64,000 bases of DNA from Lytechinus variegatus. Taxonomy: Eukaryota; Echinodermata; Echinoidea; Temnopleuroida; Toxopneustidae. Under the pieces are notes generated by a model that had not been told where the DNA came from, did no database searches, and was given only the letters and a program-made list of their open reading frames with translations. The stretch lies in contig NC_054748.1 of NCBI RefSeq assembly GCF_018143015.1, positions 19,176,725 to 19,240,724 of the forward strand, read 5' to 3'. Made by a program: the position numbers and the translations under genes. Below, one piece after another: positions 46,501 through 56,282 of the stretch (positions are counted from its first letter, which is position 1; the number at the start of each line of letters is the position of its first letter).

Positions 46501-48174
46501 AGTGGTCCCTACATAGTCAAAAAGAAATTGAATGATGTCAACTATGTGATCAGTACCCCTGATCGAAGAAAGTCTCAAAGAGTTTGTCATGTAAACATGT
46601 TAAAAGAATACTTTGAGCGAGAGGCTAGTCAGCCAATAGGTACAACACAGGTCAAAGAAGAAGAAAAACATGTAAATGTACATGAAGAATGCTATGAAAA
46701 GACAGATAATGAATTGTCTTATACAGATGTATCTAAGAACGAACCATGTGGTGTAAAGTTGTCTAACTCAGAGATGTTAGAAAACATGAATGAGGCATTA
46801 AAACACCTGCCTGAAGATCAAAGAAATGATATATCTGGCCTGTTAAGAGAATATGAGAATGTATGTAAAGACAAACCAGGTCGTACACCTTTAACTGTAC
46901 ATGATGTAGACGTAGGTGATGTAAGACCTATCAAACAGAATCCTTATAGGCTCAATCCAAGCAAGTTGGAAATGGTGAATAAGGAAATACAGTTTATGTT
47001 AGATAATGACATAATCGAACCGAGTCAGAGTAGTTGGAGTTCTCCCATTGTAATGGTTCCAAAGCCAGACGGCTCTCAGAGATTTTGCATTGATTACCGG
47101 AAGGTAAATGCAGTAACTAAGACTGACTCGTATCCAATTCCTAGGTTAGAAGATTGTATTGATAGGGTTGGAAATTCTGCCTATATCACAAAGATAGACT
47201 TGCTTAAAGGATATTGGCAAGTGCCACTGACTGACCGAGCCAAAGAGATATCAGCCTTTGTCACACCTGAAGGCTTGTTTCAATGCAAAGTCATGCCTTT
47301 TGGAATGAAAAATGCACCAGCAACCTTCCAAAGGTTGACAAATCAAGTGATTGCCGGACTTGACAATTGTGTCGTATACATAGACGACATCCTAGTATAC
47401 AGTGATACTTGGAATGATCATCTGAATCATTTGCGAGCACTGTTTGACAGGCTGGACAAAGCCAATCTAGTAGTGAATCTGATGAAAAGTGAATTTGCCA
47501 AGGCAAAAGTCACATATCTTGGTCATGTGGTTGGTCAAGGGCAAGTGCTACCAAGAGAAGCCAAGATACAAGCTATCTTAGACTTCCCAGTTCCCACAAC
47601 TAAGAAAGAATTGCTCAGATTCTTAGGTATGAGTGGCTTCTACAGGAAATTTGTTCCAAATTTCAGTACAGTGGTTGGTCCTCTGACAAACCTGCTGAAG
47701 GCAAAAGTGAAGTATGTTTGGTCTGACGAATGTCAAAGATCATTTGAGAAATTAAAGGCCATTTTGGTGAATGAGCCTATTTTGGCAGCTCCAAACTTCA
47801 CAAAGCCATTCAAAGTAGCAATTGATGCATGTGATGTTGGAGTAGGAGCAGTATTGCTCCAAGAAGATGAAGAAGGCATCGAAAAACCAGTGTGCTACTT
47901 CTCTAAGAAACTCAATCGGTTTCAAAAGAAATACTCAACTATTGAAAAAGAGGCCCTGAGTCTCGTACTAGCCCTTCAGCAGTTTGAGGTGTATCTAACC
48001 AATGGAGAGATTACAGTCTATACAGATCACAATCCTCTTGTGTTTTTGGAGAAATTCAAAACAAAGAATCAAAGACTGTATAGATGGAGCCTAATGCTCC
48101 AACCATTCCCTTTGAAAATTGTACACATAAAGGGAAAGAATAATGTAATTGCTGATGCTCTATCAAGAGTATAA
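43531..48174 (+). CDS. Gag-Pol polyprotein of the Gmr1-like Gypsy element
   Basis: About 1547 aa from the ATG in TTCACTATGGCT; the frame is open seven codons further but without an ATG. In order: a SAP-like N-terminus (LSYDHLKSLKKDDLITICDH), charged coiled coil, gag core, CCHC knuckle (CTHCHKSGHLKESC, about 355), aspartic protease (RDTGAAQSL, about 448), integrase zinc domain (HVGIRKTEDRI and CKTCHTC, about 690-730), integrase core with D, D and E in VDCVGP, QSDQGSNF and GALERYHQ (about 756-852), reverse transcriptase (QRFCIDYRKVN, VYIDDILVYS, about 1170-1340), and RNase H (KVAIDACDVGVGAVLL, about 1430, then YTDHNPL). Gag and Pol share one frame. Treated as a mobile-element fossil, not a host gene. 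Confidence 0.93.
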   Translation: MATFDVEEFLAMTKLSYDHLKSLKKDDLITICDHLGVSLAPGLKKAEIIDLLASHMKLTEESETSVIMSDDARIQLANIELEKEKINLKKEIEMEKMRLEYQLKLKEMELAHANTNSTQDKSPQGFDVAKNIRLVPKFDEEGVDTYFVSFEKVAKRLNWPEEYWTLLLQSVFVGKAAKVYSSLSETQSCDYATVKETILNAYELVPEAYRHKFRNMQRQSGQTYVEFAREQEMMFDKWYRSLKVDKDFVHLREVVLLEEFKKSLPFGIKSHLDDHRVTEVSKAAIVADEFEVTHKGSGDRPPFKNYWKKKGKGSFESHNKPSEGKYASKDKDANKNQTSGGTESTKRSVSRSSKICTHCHKSGHLKESCWKLVGMPTKTKKDMGFVKQTSVPSMEFVPSEPNQDVESVSLVFADKVKQVDETFRSFLYDGEISPCSTGAAGRSVVILRDTGAAQSLMAPGDSALPPESSENANVLVQGIGPNFMSVPLHKVDLKCDLVSGPVTVGVVPELPMKGVDFLLGNDLAGDKVVASPVVSEKPVEVAETELLQEDFPGIFPDCVVTRSQTRRAEKDDAESADVEESTDVWLAETFFKDLNGDSVEGSVANNGSLFSKSSLVQAQQADPELKSLSQKACSEAEADKVPECFYVKDDILMRKWRPPRRPADEDWCIIHQVVVPPCYRTDILKMAHELPMAGHVGIRKTEDRIMRHFYWPKMHKDVVHFCKTCHTCQIIGKAQPSIKPAPLIPIPAFDEPFTRVLVDCVGPLPRTRSGHRFLLTIMDLSTRFPEAIPLRSITAKTVVQALVQFFTRYGLPKEIQSDQGSNFMSGIFQQVMKELGIKQITCSAYHPQSQGALERYHQTLKTMIRAYCEDYPDDWDKGISFLLFATRDSPNESTGFSPFELVYGHEVRGPLKLIKERFMVQDDDVNLLDYVSKFRERLSKACDVAKEHLKESQGKMKAQADKNAKERSFKPGDKVFVLLPLQGEPLKARFSGPYIVKKKLNDVNYVISTPDRRKSQRVCHVNMLKEYFEREASQPIGTTQVKEEEKHVNVHEECYEKTDNELSYTDVSKNEPCGVKLSNSEMLENMNEALKHLPEDQRNDISGLLREYENVCKDKPGRTPLTVHDVDVGDVRPIKQNPYRLNPSKLEMVNKEIQFMLDNDIIEPSQSSWSSPIVMVPKPDGSQRFCIDYRKVNAVTKTDSYPIPRLEDCIDRVGNSAYITKIDLLKGYWQVPLTDRAKEISAFVTPEGLFQCKVMPFGMKNAPATFQRLTNQVIAGLDNCVVYIDDILVYSDTWNDHLNHLRALFDRLDKANLVVNLMKSEFAKAKVTYLGHVVGQGQVLPREAKIQAILDFPVPTTKKELLRFLGMSGFYRKFVPNFSTVVGPLTNLLKAKVKYVWSDECQRSFEKLKAILVNEPILAAPNFTKPFKVAIDACDVGVGAVLLQEDEEGIEKPVCYFSKKLNRFQKKYSTIEKEALSLVLALQQFEVYLTNGEITVYTDHNPLVFLEKFKTKNQRLYRWSLMLQPFPLKIVHIKGKNNVIADALSRV

Positions 48175-48373
48175 AAACTGAAATTATTCATGATTTTGAC
48201 CAAGTGTGTCATTTGAAGAAAACATCTTTGATGTTCATTTATTTTAACATGTTCGTTAATTACTATATTTTTGTACACGATAAATGTAAATGATTTATCA
48301 AGATGACTTTGAACAGTTAAAAGAAAAAGTAATCTTAAAGAAACCTTTACTACGGTAAAGCTTTCTTTTCTCC

Positions 48374-48384
48374 GGTGGGGGAGG
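48374..48384 (+). other. Polypurine tract
   Basis: GGTGGGGGAGG directly precedes the 3' LTR. Confidence 0.75.
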
Positions 48385-49296
48385 TGTTACATATAAGAAT
48401 AATTTAGAAGAATTGTAAAAGCAATTACATCCATCTATTAGTTATTTCCCTTTAAGGCTAGCCAAGAATTGTAAAGAACATTCAAGAATGTCTTTTTATT
48501 ATGCAGGCCTTGCCTATTTAAAGGCCAAGGAGTTGTATTGTTATTTCTGAATAGAGATTAGGAACAATAGGCTTAGCTATGTTATTGACACTCTTGATTT
48601 CAATGAGGTCATTCAAGAGTGTTCTGGATTTTGACTGCTCCTGAAAGGAGAAAGTTCTTTTGGAAGAAGGTGCTAGAACCTTCTATGGTGGTGACATTTT
48701 TTAGAAGCTTCTAGATTAGTTGAAACTTAGTATATATAGCTGCAGTTTCTTTAAGGACATCATCACATCATATTAGATCACACCATCACATCATATGAGA
48801 GCAGGAGATCACATCACATCATATGAGATCACTTCACCAGATCAGATCAGAGCAGTTTATGCATCAATGAACTGTTTGCAGTTATTTTGAGAAATTATCA
48901 GTTCTCATCGAGATCATCAACATCATCAACCTGTTCAATGAACACGCTTCAACCCATGGATTGCTGAAATTGACTGTTAATCATCATCAACATCGTCTTC
49001 ACGGACATTTCAACTCGTTGCAGTGACTCTTATTATTCATCGGACTTCAACATCAGTTTCATCATCGCCATCATTGTGAATTTTCGCCAGTCAACTGGGA
49101 TTTTATCATTTGGACTATTACATGTACTTGGATATAGCATCATCACTTCGGGATTTTACATCGGACACTTCAAGAGATTTATGTAAGATCATTATTTGTT
49201 TTATTTTATGTATAATTATTTCCTGTAATAAAAAAGAAAGGAAAATTCAAACTTTATATTTAAAAATCTTCTGTTATTTGTTGCAGTATCCTAACA
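48385..49296 (+). repeat. 3' LTR
   Basis: Nearly identical to the 5' LTR. It differs by two small length changes and one base near the end. Confidence 0.92.
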
Positions 49297-50343
49297 GGTG
49301 GAATGCCAACATAGACTTGCAGTTTGTGGTCAATGCATATAGGTGTATTGCGTACATTCTTTCGTACATCGGTAAGGAGAGCGAGGAGGGTGCACTGCTC
49401 AAGGCTGCACAGAAAGATGCCAGGCAAGGCAATTCCGATGATGTCAAGGAGCGCGTACCATCGGGCAGGTCTATGTCACACATCATGAGGTCAGTATCAT
49501 GGAGGCCATCTGGAGAGGGGCAGGCATGAAACTGAAAGCTTGCAGCAGAGAGGTCACATGGGTCCCAGTAGATGAACAATCCACCTGAATGACTCTGAGT
49601 ATTCTCAGAAACATAGCAAAGCAAAAGGGCGAAGATACCACAGATGTCTTCCAAAGTCCCTCTTTGATAGGTACTGGGCAAGACCAAGCCAAGCTGAGTT
49701 CACCAACATGTGTCTGGCTGACTTCTCAGCACAATACAAACTCATAACAGGTAGTAGTGATAAAATAGATGATAAGAGTGACACAGAGCATGACAGTTAC
49801 ATTAGTGTTGTGATCCTGTTGCAAGACAACGTGGGTGTTGTTGCTAAAGAGAAGACACCTGCAGTGATTCGCTACCTGAAAGTTTCCAAAACAAAAGGCA
49901 GTGAGCGCCACTTCTCTACATTACTGAGGATGTACATGCCACATCGTGGAAACCAGGTAAAGGGCAATGATGAAACATACGGGGTGTTCATGACTCGTGA
50001 TATGGAAATCAATGGAACTCTGACCAAAATCTGTGATCGGGTGGTTCAAAACATGGACAGGTATGAAAACTGTACTGAAGGAGTAGATGATGCCTGGTCT
50101 GCAGTACAGCAAGGTGACCACTTAGAAGATGGCTGGGCAGATATCACTCCTGGTACTGAGGCAGAGAGAGGTGACACAGAGCTGCAGCAGAAAATTAATT
50201 TGGTGATGAAGAAGAAGTTCCTGAGCTCCCAGATCTGGAAGCAGGCCGACCAAGTGCACTATCTTCCTGTCAACCAACATTCCTTGAATCGACCAGACAA
50301 CGGGTCTCTTCTTCCCAAGCAGAAAAAATCATTCAAACAATGA
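49297..50343 (+). mobile_element. Helitron RepHel remnant, part 3 (Y2 region to linker)
   Basis: After the 3' LTR the Helitron resumes with RWNANIDLQFVVNAYRCIAY and ILSYIGKESEEGALLKAAQK; the paired tyrosines of YILSY followed by K match the catalytic Y2 motif. Further on are RYWARPSQAEFTNMCLADFS and a 211-codon open segment, including RYLKVSKTKG and RMYMPHRGNQ, typical of the region between Rep and helicase. Several frame changes show it is dead. Confidence 0.85.
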
Positions 50344-51790
50344 AAAAAAAAACAGTGAGAACTCTTTTTGCATCTGCGTCAATGGTGTGTCGACAAAGTG
50401 ACTGGAAAGACTGTCGAACCATTTCATATTTTTGTCACTGGTGGAGTAGAAAGTCGAAAATCCCATGTCATCAATGGTTTCCAGTATGAAGCTATAAATC
50501 GTCTATTGTCACCTCTCTCAAACAGTGCTGATGACATAACTGTCTTGCTTTTTGCTTACACTGGAACTGCAGCATTCCACATTGATGGCCAAACCATTTA
50601 CTCTGCCTTAGCTATCCACTCTGACATTCGCAGTACTAAATACACACCCTTTGGTGATGGCAAACTACAAAGCTCCGCAGTAAATACTTTATTTATTTAT
50701 TATTGATGAAGTGTCAATGGTGGGACAAAAGATGTGCATGTATATAGATCAGCGACTCCTACAAATCAAACAGAGTACGTATCCTTTTAGCAATGTCAGT
50801 GTACTTGCTGTTGGTGATCTTTATCAAATACCACCTGTAGGAGACCTTGCACTGTACAAGATTGATATTGGAAGACTCTGTGTGAATCACCATGGACTCA
50901 ATTTGCACTGTGGGAGCTTGAAGAGATCATTAGACAAAAATCTGATTTGACATTTGCTAACCTTCGAAATGCTTTTAGGTCCAAGACAAAACTATCCACC
51001 TTGAATGAATTTGAGAGAAGCCTAAATAACTTATTGTGTCTTTGAGGATCATCAAGTTCCAGACAACATTTTCACATTTATGCACTCAACAGAGATGTAG
51101 ATGATTTCAACAACACACCGTCAGCTAGACAAATGTTCTGGTGCTATCACAGTGTATGCATCAGATGTCACTCCCGTGGCTCAACTAAAAAACGTGACAG
51201 CCCAGCACCCAAGGTCAATAATATGCTTCAGGCCACTATCAGGATAGCCAACAATGCCCGCATCATGCTCACCACCAATTTAGATGTAGCAGATGGACTG
51301 CGCAATGGTGAAATGGAGACTGTCATGCATATTACCTCCACAAAAACCAACCTTGGACAACCAAAGTGTGTATGGGTCTTATTTGATAATCAGGACGTAG
51401 GTGTCAACAGCAAACGACTCATTCCTCCTCCAACACAACTCCCCCCCTTCCTGCGTAAATATTACACCAACTACTGAACAATTCATATTCCAGAACTTCA
51501 AGATCACACGACACCAATATCCTCTCTGACTGGCCTGGGCATGCACAGTACACAAGGGATGACTCTCCAGTCCTGTGCAGTTAGCTGCAAAGGAACATTT
51601 CAAGTTGGAATGCAGTATATTGCTTTTAGCCATGCCAAAAGTTTAGAAGCCCTGTACATCACTGACTACTCAGAAGAGCTCTTTACTGTGAACCCAAAAT
51701 TACTGCTGCTCTTGAGGCAATGCCCCAATCGACTGTCACTGACACACCACTTCAATAGCACAAGGTACACTACCGCACTTTGTTGGTGAC
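50344..51790 (+). mobile_element. Helitron helicase remnant (Pif1-like)
   Basis: Walker A is recognisable but degenerate (FHIFVTGGVESRKSHVI in place of GGAGTGKS). Then TVLLFAYTGTAAFHIDGQTI, Walker B ([11 protein letters not shown] at about 50702), [15 protein letters not shown], a later SF1B block (ATIRIANNARIMLTTNLDVA), and the C-terminal GMHSTQGMTLQSCAVSC with YIAFSHAKSLEALYI. Frameshifts separate the pieces. In live elements this helicase unwinds DNA during rolling-circle transposition. Confidence 0.85.
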
Positions 51791-52360
51791 ATGACATATG
51801 CTCTGGCAACAAATGCTCTTGCATAGATACTCTTTAGAGTTAAACTCATATGTATGATTGAATTTTACAATTACAGCAGGCTAAAGATTTCGATTAGAAT
51901 CAGCGTTAAGGTTTACGAGTGCTTCAACGCGACGATTCCTTGCCAGAGCATTTGTCATCGAATCCACTCTGTTAGTTAACAAAACAACATAATATCACAA
52001 CTTCAGAAGTGAAAAAGACAAAACCAAAAAACTGTCTGCATTGAAATATGTGATCACCTATTGCCATATTATACATATTCGTCCCAACTTCATCCAAATA
52101 AGAGATTCAAAGACGGTTAGGTTTACAAAATATATCCAGATTACGCTATATATTGTATGGCGCAACAGGTGTTACTAAAGAATACTTTAGGTTCTGCAGA
52201 GTCACGTTGATGCGTCATAGTATTGTCATCAAAGTTGATACCAAGAGACAACATTTGGACAGGGTCATTTTTGCCACGATAATTGTATTGATTTGTCAAA
52301 TTCATGTATGAGCTCTATATATCGCAATGAGAGATGATGGGTTGGGTTCGGGGGATACAT
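51791..52360 (+). mobile_element. Helitron 3' non-coding region
   Basis: About 570 bp between the helicase end and the terminal hairpin, without ORFs. A mirrored pair (ATGCTCTGGCAACAAATGCT at 51799, GCCAGAGCATTTGTC at 51941) may be a decayed palindrome. Confidence 0.55.
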
Positions 52361-52394
52361 GTGCTCGGCAGCGCGAACCACCGAGCACTTCTAG
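52361..52394 (+). terminator. Helitron 3' terminus: hairpin plus CTAG
   Basis: The stem GTGCTCGG (52361-52368) pairs with CCGAGCAC (52381-52388) around a 12-nt loop, followed by TT and CTAG (52391-52394), then a T. Canonical Helitrons end in a short GC-rich hairpin just before CTRR and insert between A and T. Its position downstream of the helicase supports it being this element's own end. Confidence 0.8.
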
Positions 52395-52739
52395 TTAGTT
52401 ATTGAGATACTGCCTATTTATATCTGACAGGGCAATCAAGTTAATGGTATAAAGGAAGGTCAAGAATCACCTCAATATTAAAAAAAACATTTTTTTCAAA
52501 ATCCAAAAAGAAAATATTTTGCTTTTATTTCCTTATGATTGAATAAATTAACCGTTTTTGCCACAAAGCTTGTTTTCGAGGTCATAAAATAAATAAATGC
52601 AGGAAAGTCTCGGGTAAATTATTACAAAAGGAGCAAAGAGGGAAATCCTTTTTATTTAAAAAAAAAACATTATTTAATGGCTATCATAAAAAAGGTTGAT
52701 AAGAAAATAGTGCGGACGGTTATTGATTGTGGTTGAGAA
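52395..52739. other. AT-rich flank
   Basis: No gene seen. It may include further decayed 3' sequence of the neighbouring L1-like element. Confidence 0.35.
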
Positions 52740-54415
52740 TTCTCAAAATATTTTTTTTCCCAGACCGGGGTATTTAGGTTAAAGTGATCATTCTTGCTTC
52801 TTTTTTTTTTACCTCGAATACAAGCATTGTGGCAATAAACGGTTGATTTATCTCTACTTATTTTCAGCTGTAGTTCTTCAATTTCCTTAAATAATTCTTC
52901 TTGTGTTTAATTCCTCTTCTTTATTCTAGAGCTGTATTCAATACAAGCAGCTGTAGTTGTATAAGTTAGGGTATCTCAAACGATAATCGGATTACATTCA
53001 GTGTCGTGATGAATTGATTTAAAATATATTTTTTTGCTACATTGATGAAGTCTGAATCTTTGTGCAAATAATTACAATTAAGTTTCCAGAACCATGGACC
53101 CCTAATTTGCTCCTTATAATTTGAAAATCAACATGACCATTGAATGATCAGATCCAACACCAGGAATAATCATTGACTTTACACAATAATCAACGAAGTT
53201 TGTTGATACCAATATATAATCTAATCTAGAAAAAGTAGGATTTTTTTGACATCTAGTGTACAGTTTTAAGTCTGAATGGTGTTTCCGAAAAATATCAACA
53301 AGACTACATTCATCCATTAAAGATTTGATTTGATCGGCAGAACGAGAGTTTGCATGTTGCTCTGCAAGACCCTTATAATCTTTATTTGAAAGAACTGCAT
53401 TGAAATCCCCAGCACAAATCAAGAAAGAAGGATTCATTTTTTTAATTTTAGCCGAAACAAGCGGGAAAAAGTTGTAATCCTGTTTGTTTGGACCATGAAT
53501 ATTTACTAAGGTGAAATGACGGTTACATATTTTCGCTGACAAAATCAATAACCTTCCCTCTGAATCCTTTTCAATGTTTGTACATGTAAAAGGAAGATCC
53601 TTACGTATTAAGATAGCAACCCCCCTACTTCTAGTTGTGTAACTTGAAAAGAAAACTTTCCCACCCCATTCTTTCTCCCAATCGGATTGATTCTCGGTAG
53701 TACAATGAGTTTCTTGTAAAAAAATTATATCACTCTCAATCGCTCTTAAATAATCATAAACATATTTTCTTCTATCAAAAGCTTTTATTCCATTACAATT
53801 AAGAGTAAATAATTTAATATTGCAACCTTGTAGCTGTGCTGGAAAGCCATGCTGGGGCGGCTCCGGTACAGGGTTATCCGATGCCAGGGTAGGAGGCACT
53901 GATGCTGCAGCCACTAGTTGTGATGTTGCTTGCTGGGGTGGGGCCTGTTCAGGGTTACTCGATGCCTGGGTTGGAGGCACTGATGCTGCAGACACTGGTG
54001 GTGATGTTGCTTGCTGGGGTGGGGCCTGTTCAGGGCTACTCGATGCCTGGGGTGGAGGCACTGATGCTGCAGCCACTGGTGGTGATGTTGCTTGCTGGGG
54101 TGGGGCCTGTTCAGGGTTACTCGATGCCTGGGGTGGAGGCACTGATGCTTCAGCCACTGGTGGCGATGTTGCTTGCTGGGCTGGGGCCTGTTCAGGGTCA
54201 CTCGATGCCTGGGGTGGAGGCACTGATGCTGCAGCCACTGGTGGTGATGTTGCTTGCTGGGCTGGGGCCTGTTCAGGGTTACTCGATGCCTGGGGTGGAG
54301 GCACTGATGCTGCAGCCACTGGTGGTGATGTTGCTTGCTTGGATGAGGCCTGAGATGGCGGTGTTCTTGATGGGGGTGCGCAGCTCGCAGGTGGAGATGT
54401 CTCATTAGGTTGCAC
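52740..54415 (-). mobile_element. L1-like (Tx1/L1 group) LINE ORF2, 5' part
   Basis: The 433-aa frame (53114-54415) has a proline-rich tandem-repeat leader of about 190 aa, then an APE endonuclease: LFTLNCNGIKAFDRRKYVYD, FLQETHCT, RGVAILIRKDL, CAGDFNAVLSNKD, RLDYILVS and a final GSDHSMVML. After its stop the sequence continues in another frame with RGPWFWKLNCNYLHKDSDFI and then EELFKEIEELQLKISRDKST, the L1-type linker before the RT. The RT itself is absent. Losing the 3' half is unusual for a LINE, where 5' truncation is the rule; later deletion is likely. Confidence 0.82.
53880..54360 (-). repeat. 81-bp coding minisatellite, about six units
   Basis: Each unit encodes 27 aa (ATSPPVAAASVPPPQASSN then PEQAPAQQ, with variants PPQQ, SSPEQ and SDPEQ). 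The period is exactly 81 bp, so the frame is kept; the high GC content also keeps other frames open, including two on the plus strand. Confidence 0.9.
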
Positions 54416-54825
54416 CTTTGGACCTGTTCAGATTGCGGGTGAGAAAAATATTTCATTTTCCTAAGAATGCAATAAACTCAATAACAAAGCAATCTTCCTT
54501 TCAGAAAAATATAACTATTTTCATTAAAAGATGTCCATGTACATTACATGAAAATCAAAACATTGTACAGCTGAATGTAATCCAGACAGCTTTAGATATT
54601 GAAACAATTAGTTTACTACCAGGGCAAAGTGCAAATGTGTCAAACAACCAACACAAAATTGTCAAATGAGTTTTTCGAGCCATCAATAAAGCATTGGGAG
54701 TCATCGGCTAACAAAGATATTGTGGCGAACCCGTCCGCTAAAAAAAAATTGATTACCTTGCTTTAAACGTAGATGGCGCGCTTTTGGTTGCACGAGAGCT
54801 CGGCGGACGAAACGCACTGCCCAAT
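54416..54825. other. Flank upstream of the L1-like ORF
   Basis: No domain-like frame. It may hold the element's 5' UTR; the upstream limit is not visible. Confidence 0.35.
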
Positions 54826-55293
54826 GGGCACATGAGAGTAATTCAACCGCGCGCAAAGCATGCCGGACAGGCGTAAGTAAAGATCACATGACTTTATTGA
54901 TTAAAATAATTCATTAAAAATAGATCAAATGTTTGTATATCAAAAGAAAAACGATAGACATAATGCTATGTTCATACTCTTTCATAATCAAGGCGTTTGG
55001 GGAGGCTAGACTGCATTTTTGTATTTCATTTTAATTATTATTACCCACAATGCAGTTCTGGTTTTTGTGGTAATGAACTGGCCGAAATTATGGTTAGTCT
55101 TATTTCAGGCCATTTAACTTTTAATTGAGCTGGTCAAGTACCTGATTAACATATCAAGTCTTAATGTACTGTTAATTGTGACTAATGTCAGTGAATTAAA
55201 GCAAAATCTATCGAGGGATTGATTTTTAATTATTTTTTGATGAGCTATGATATAACACGTGAGTGAATGGGGGTCTGTAATACTCACGTGTGC
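54826..55293. repeat. 470-bp direct repeat, copy 1
   Basis: Differs from copy 2 at only a few positions. Contains AAGCATGCCGGACAGGCGTA and ATTACCCACAATGCAGTTCT. Confidence 0.85.
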
Positions 55294-56282
55294 CCTATAT
55301 CGCGACTACACTTCTACACTGTCGTTGCTATGGCTGGGCGTCGTCTGCTAGAAATCGGTGGTGAGAATGCTTCAAACAGTTTCATGCAAAGTGATAGGTT
55401 ATGTTTAACAACATTTGATAAGTATGTAACTCGGCATTTAGTGCATTTATCGACTACGATGCTGAAATGACGCTTTCAAATGTATATTCAATGCTTATCA
55501 TTTATCATGCAGAAATGCGAGTTTCTACTGCCAATAGGAGATCTGGTTGGTTTGAGAGTGTAAAATGAAACAAGTACTAGAATGAACTTCAAAATGATAA
55601 AGAACTTCTAATTATCATCAGGATCCCTATTTTCAATATTTAGAGCACTCAAAGAAAGATGAACAAAACATTAAAATACATAAACTTGTCTCAGTCAGAT
55701 GTAAAACATCATAGATTGCGCACTTAAATACTGTCCACTTCGTTGAAAGCTACAGGAGGGGGGGGGGTGCTGAGTCGGAGTACATACCCCCATCCTCCTG
55801 GCTTGTAAGCAAGGCAGGGTTGATGCCTACAACACCCCCCCCCTTCTTCCTCCAAATTAACGGTTATAATAGGGAAGAGAGGCGAAATGAGCAAAAGAAA
55901 TGCTTACACTCTTTGTTTGTTATCAATTTTCTTTTATTTACTTTGTTTATTCTTATGCGAATACATAGGTAATAAATCACCTCGAACGAAATTAAACATG
56001 TAAACAAAAAGTTGTAAATCCGCACAATACATATTTAGCCCATTGATGGACATCAAGCAAGTACAACTTGTAGCTGCAATACCATAGGAAGCGCACAAAA
56101 TATATGAATAACACACTGCATTTTTACATTAAAATGAGGGGTGTCTAATGAGAGGTTTTCTTTTCTTTTAACACGTTTAGTCAGATTAGGTACTAAATGC
56201 AAGGTATCAATCTCTTCAGGAGAACCTACTCTTTCTTTTGAGACCAAAATTTTCAAGTTTTCGTCATTTGACCTACAGTATA
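55294..56282. other. Segment between the 470-bp repeats
   Basis: Holds a G-run and C-run at about 55757-55845. On the minus strand a roughly 60-codon stretch (YCRSNDENLKILVSKERVGS, then PNLTKRVKRKENLSLDTPHF) looks protein-like, but I do not recognise it. A small plus-strand frame (55267-55470) has no recognisable feature. Confidence 0.45.

Larger units (their letters stand above)
42420..49296 (+). mobile_element. Gypsy (Metaviridae) LTR retrotransposon, Gmr1-like, looks whole
   Basis: 6.88 kb with LTRs of 907 and 912 bp, both with TGTTA...TAACA ends. GGTG flanks both sides, a 4-bp target duplication in Helitron sequence. It has a tRNA-Pro-type primer site, a purine tract and one long open frame ordered gag, protease, integrase, reverse transcriptase, RNase H. 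That order is diagnostic of the Gmr1-like Gypsy lineage described from fish and sea urchins; most Gypsy elements have integrase last. The two LTRs differ at about three places, so the insertion is very recent. Confidence 0.93.

Noticed and set aside
43880-47506. Several minus-strand frames inside the Gypsy element
   Set aside because: Shadows of the Gag-Pol frame with no domain features.
53820-54456. Glycine/alanine-rich and histidine-rich frames overlapping the L1-like leader
   Set aside because: Shadows of the 81-bp repeat; the endonuclease continues only from the minus-strand frame ending at 53114.
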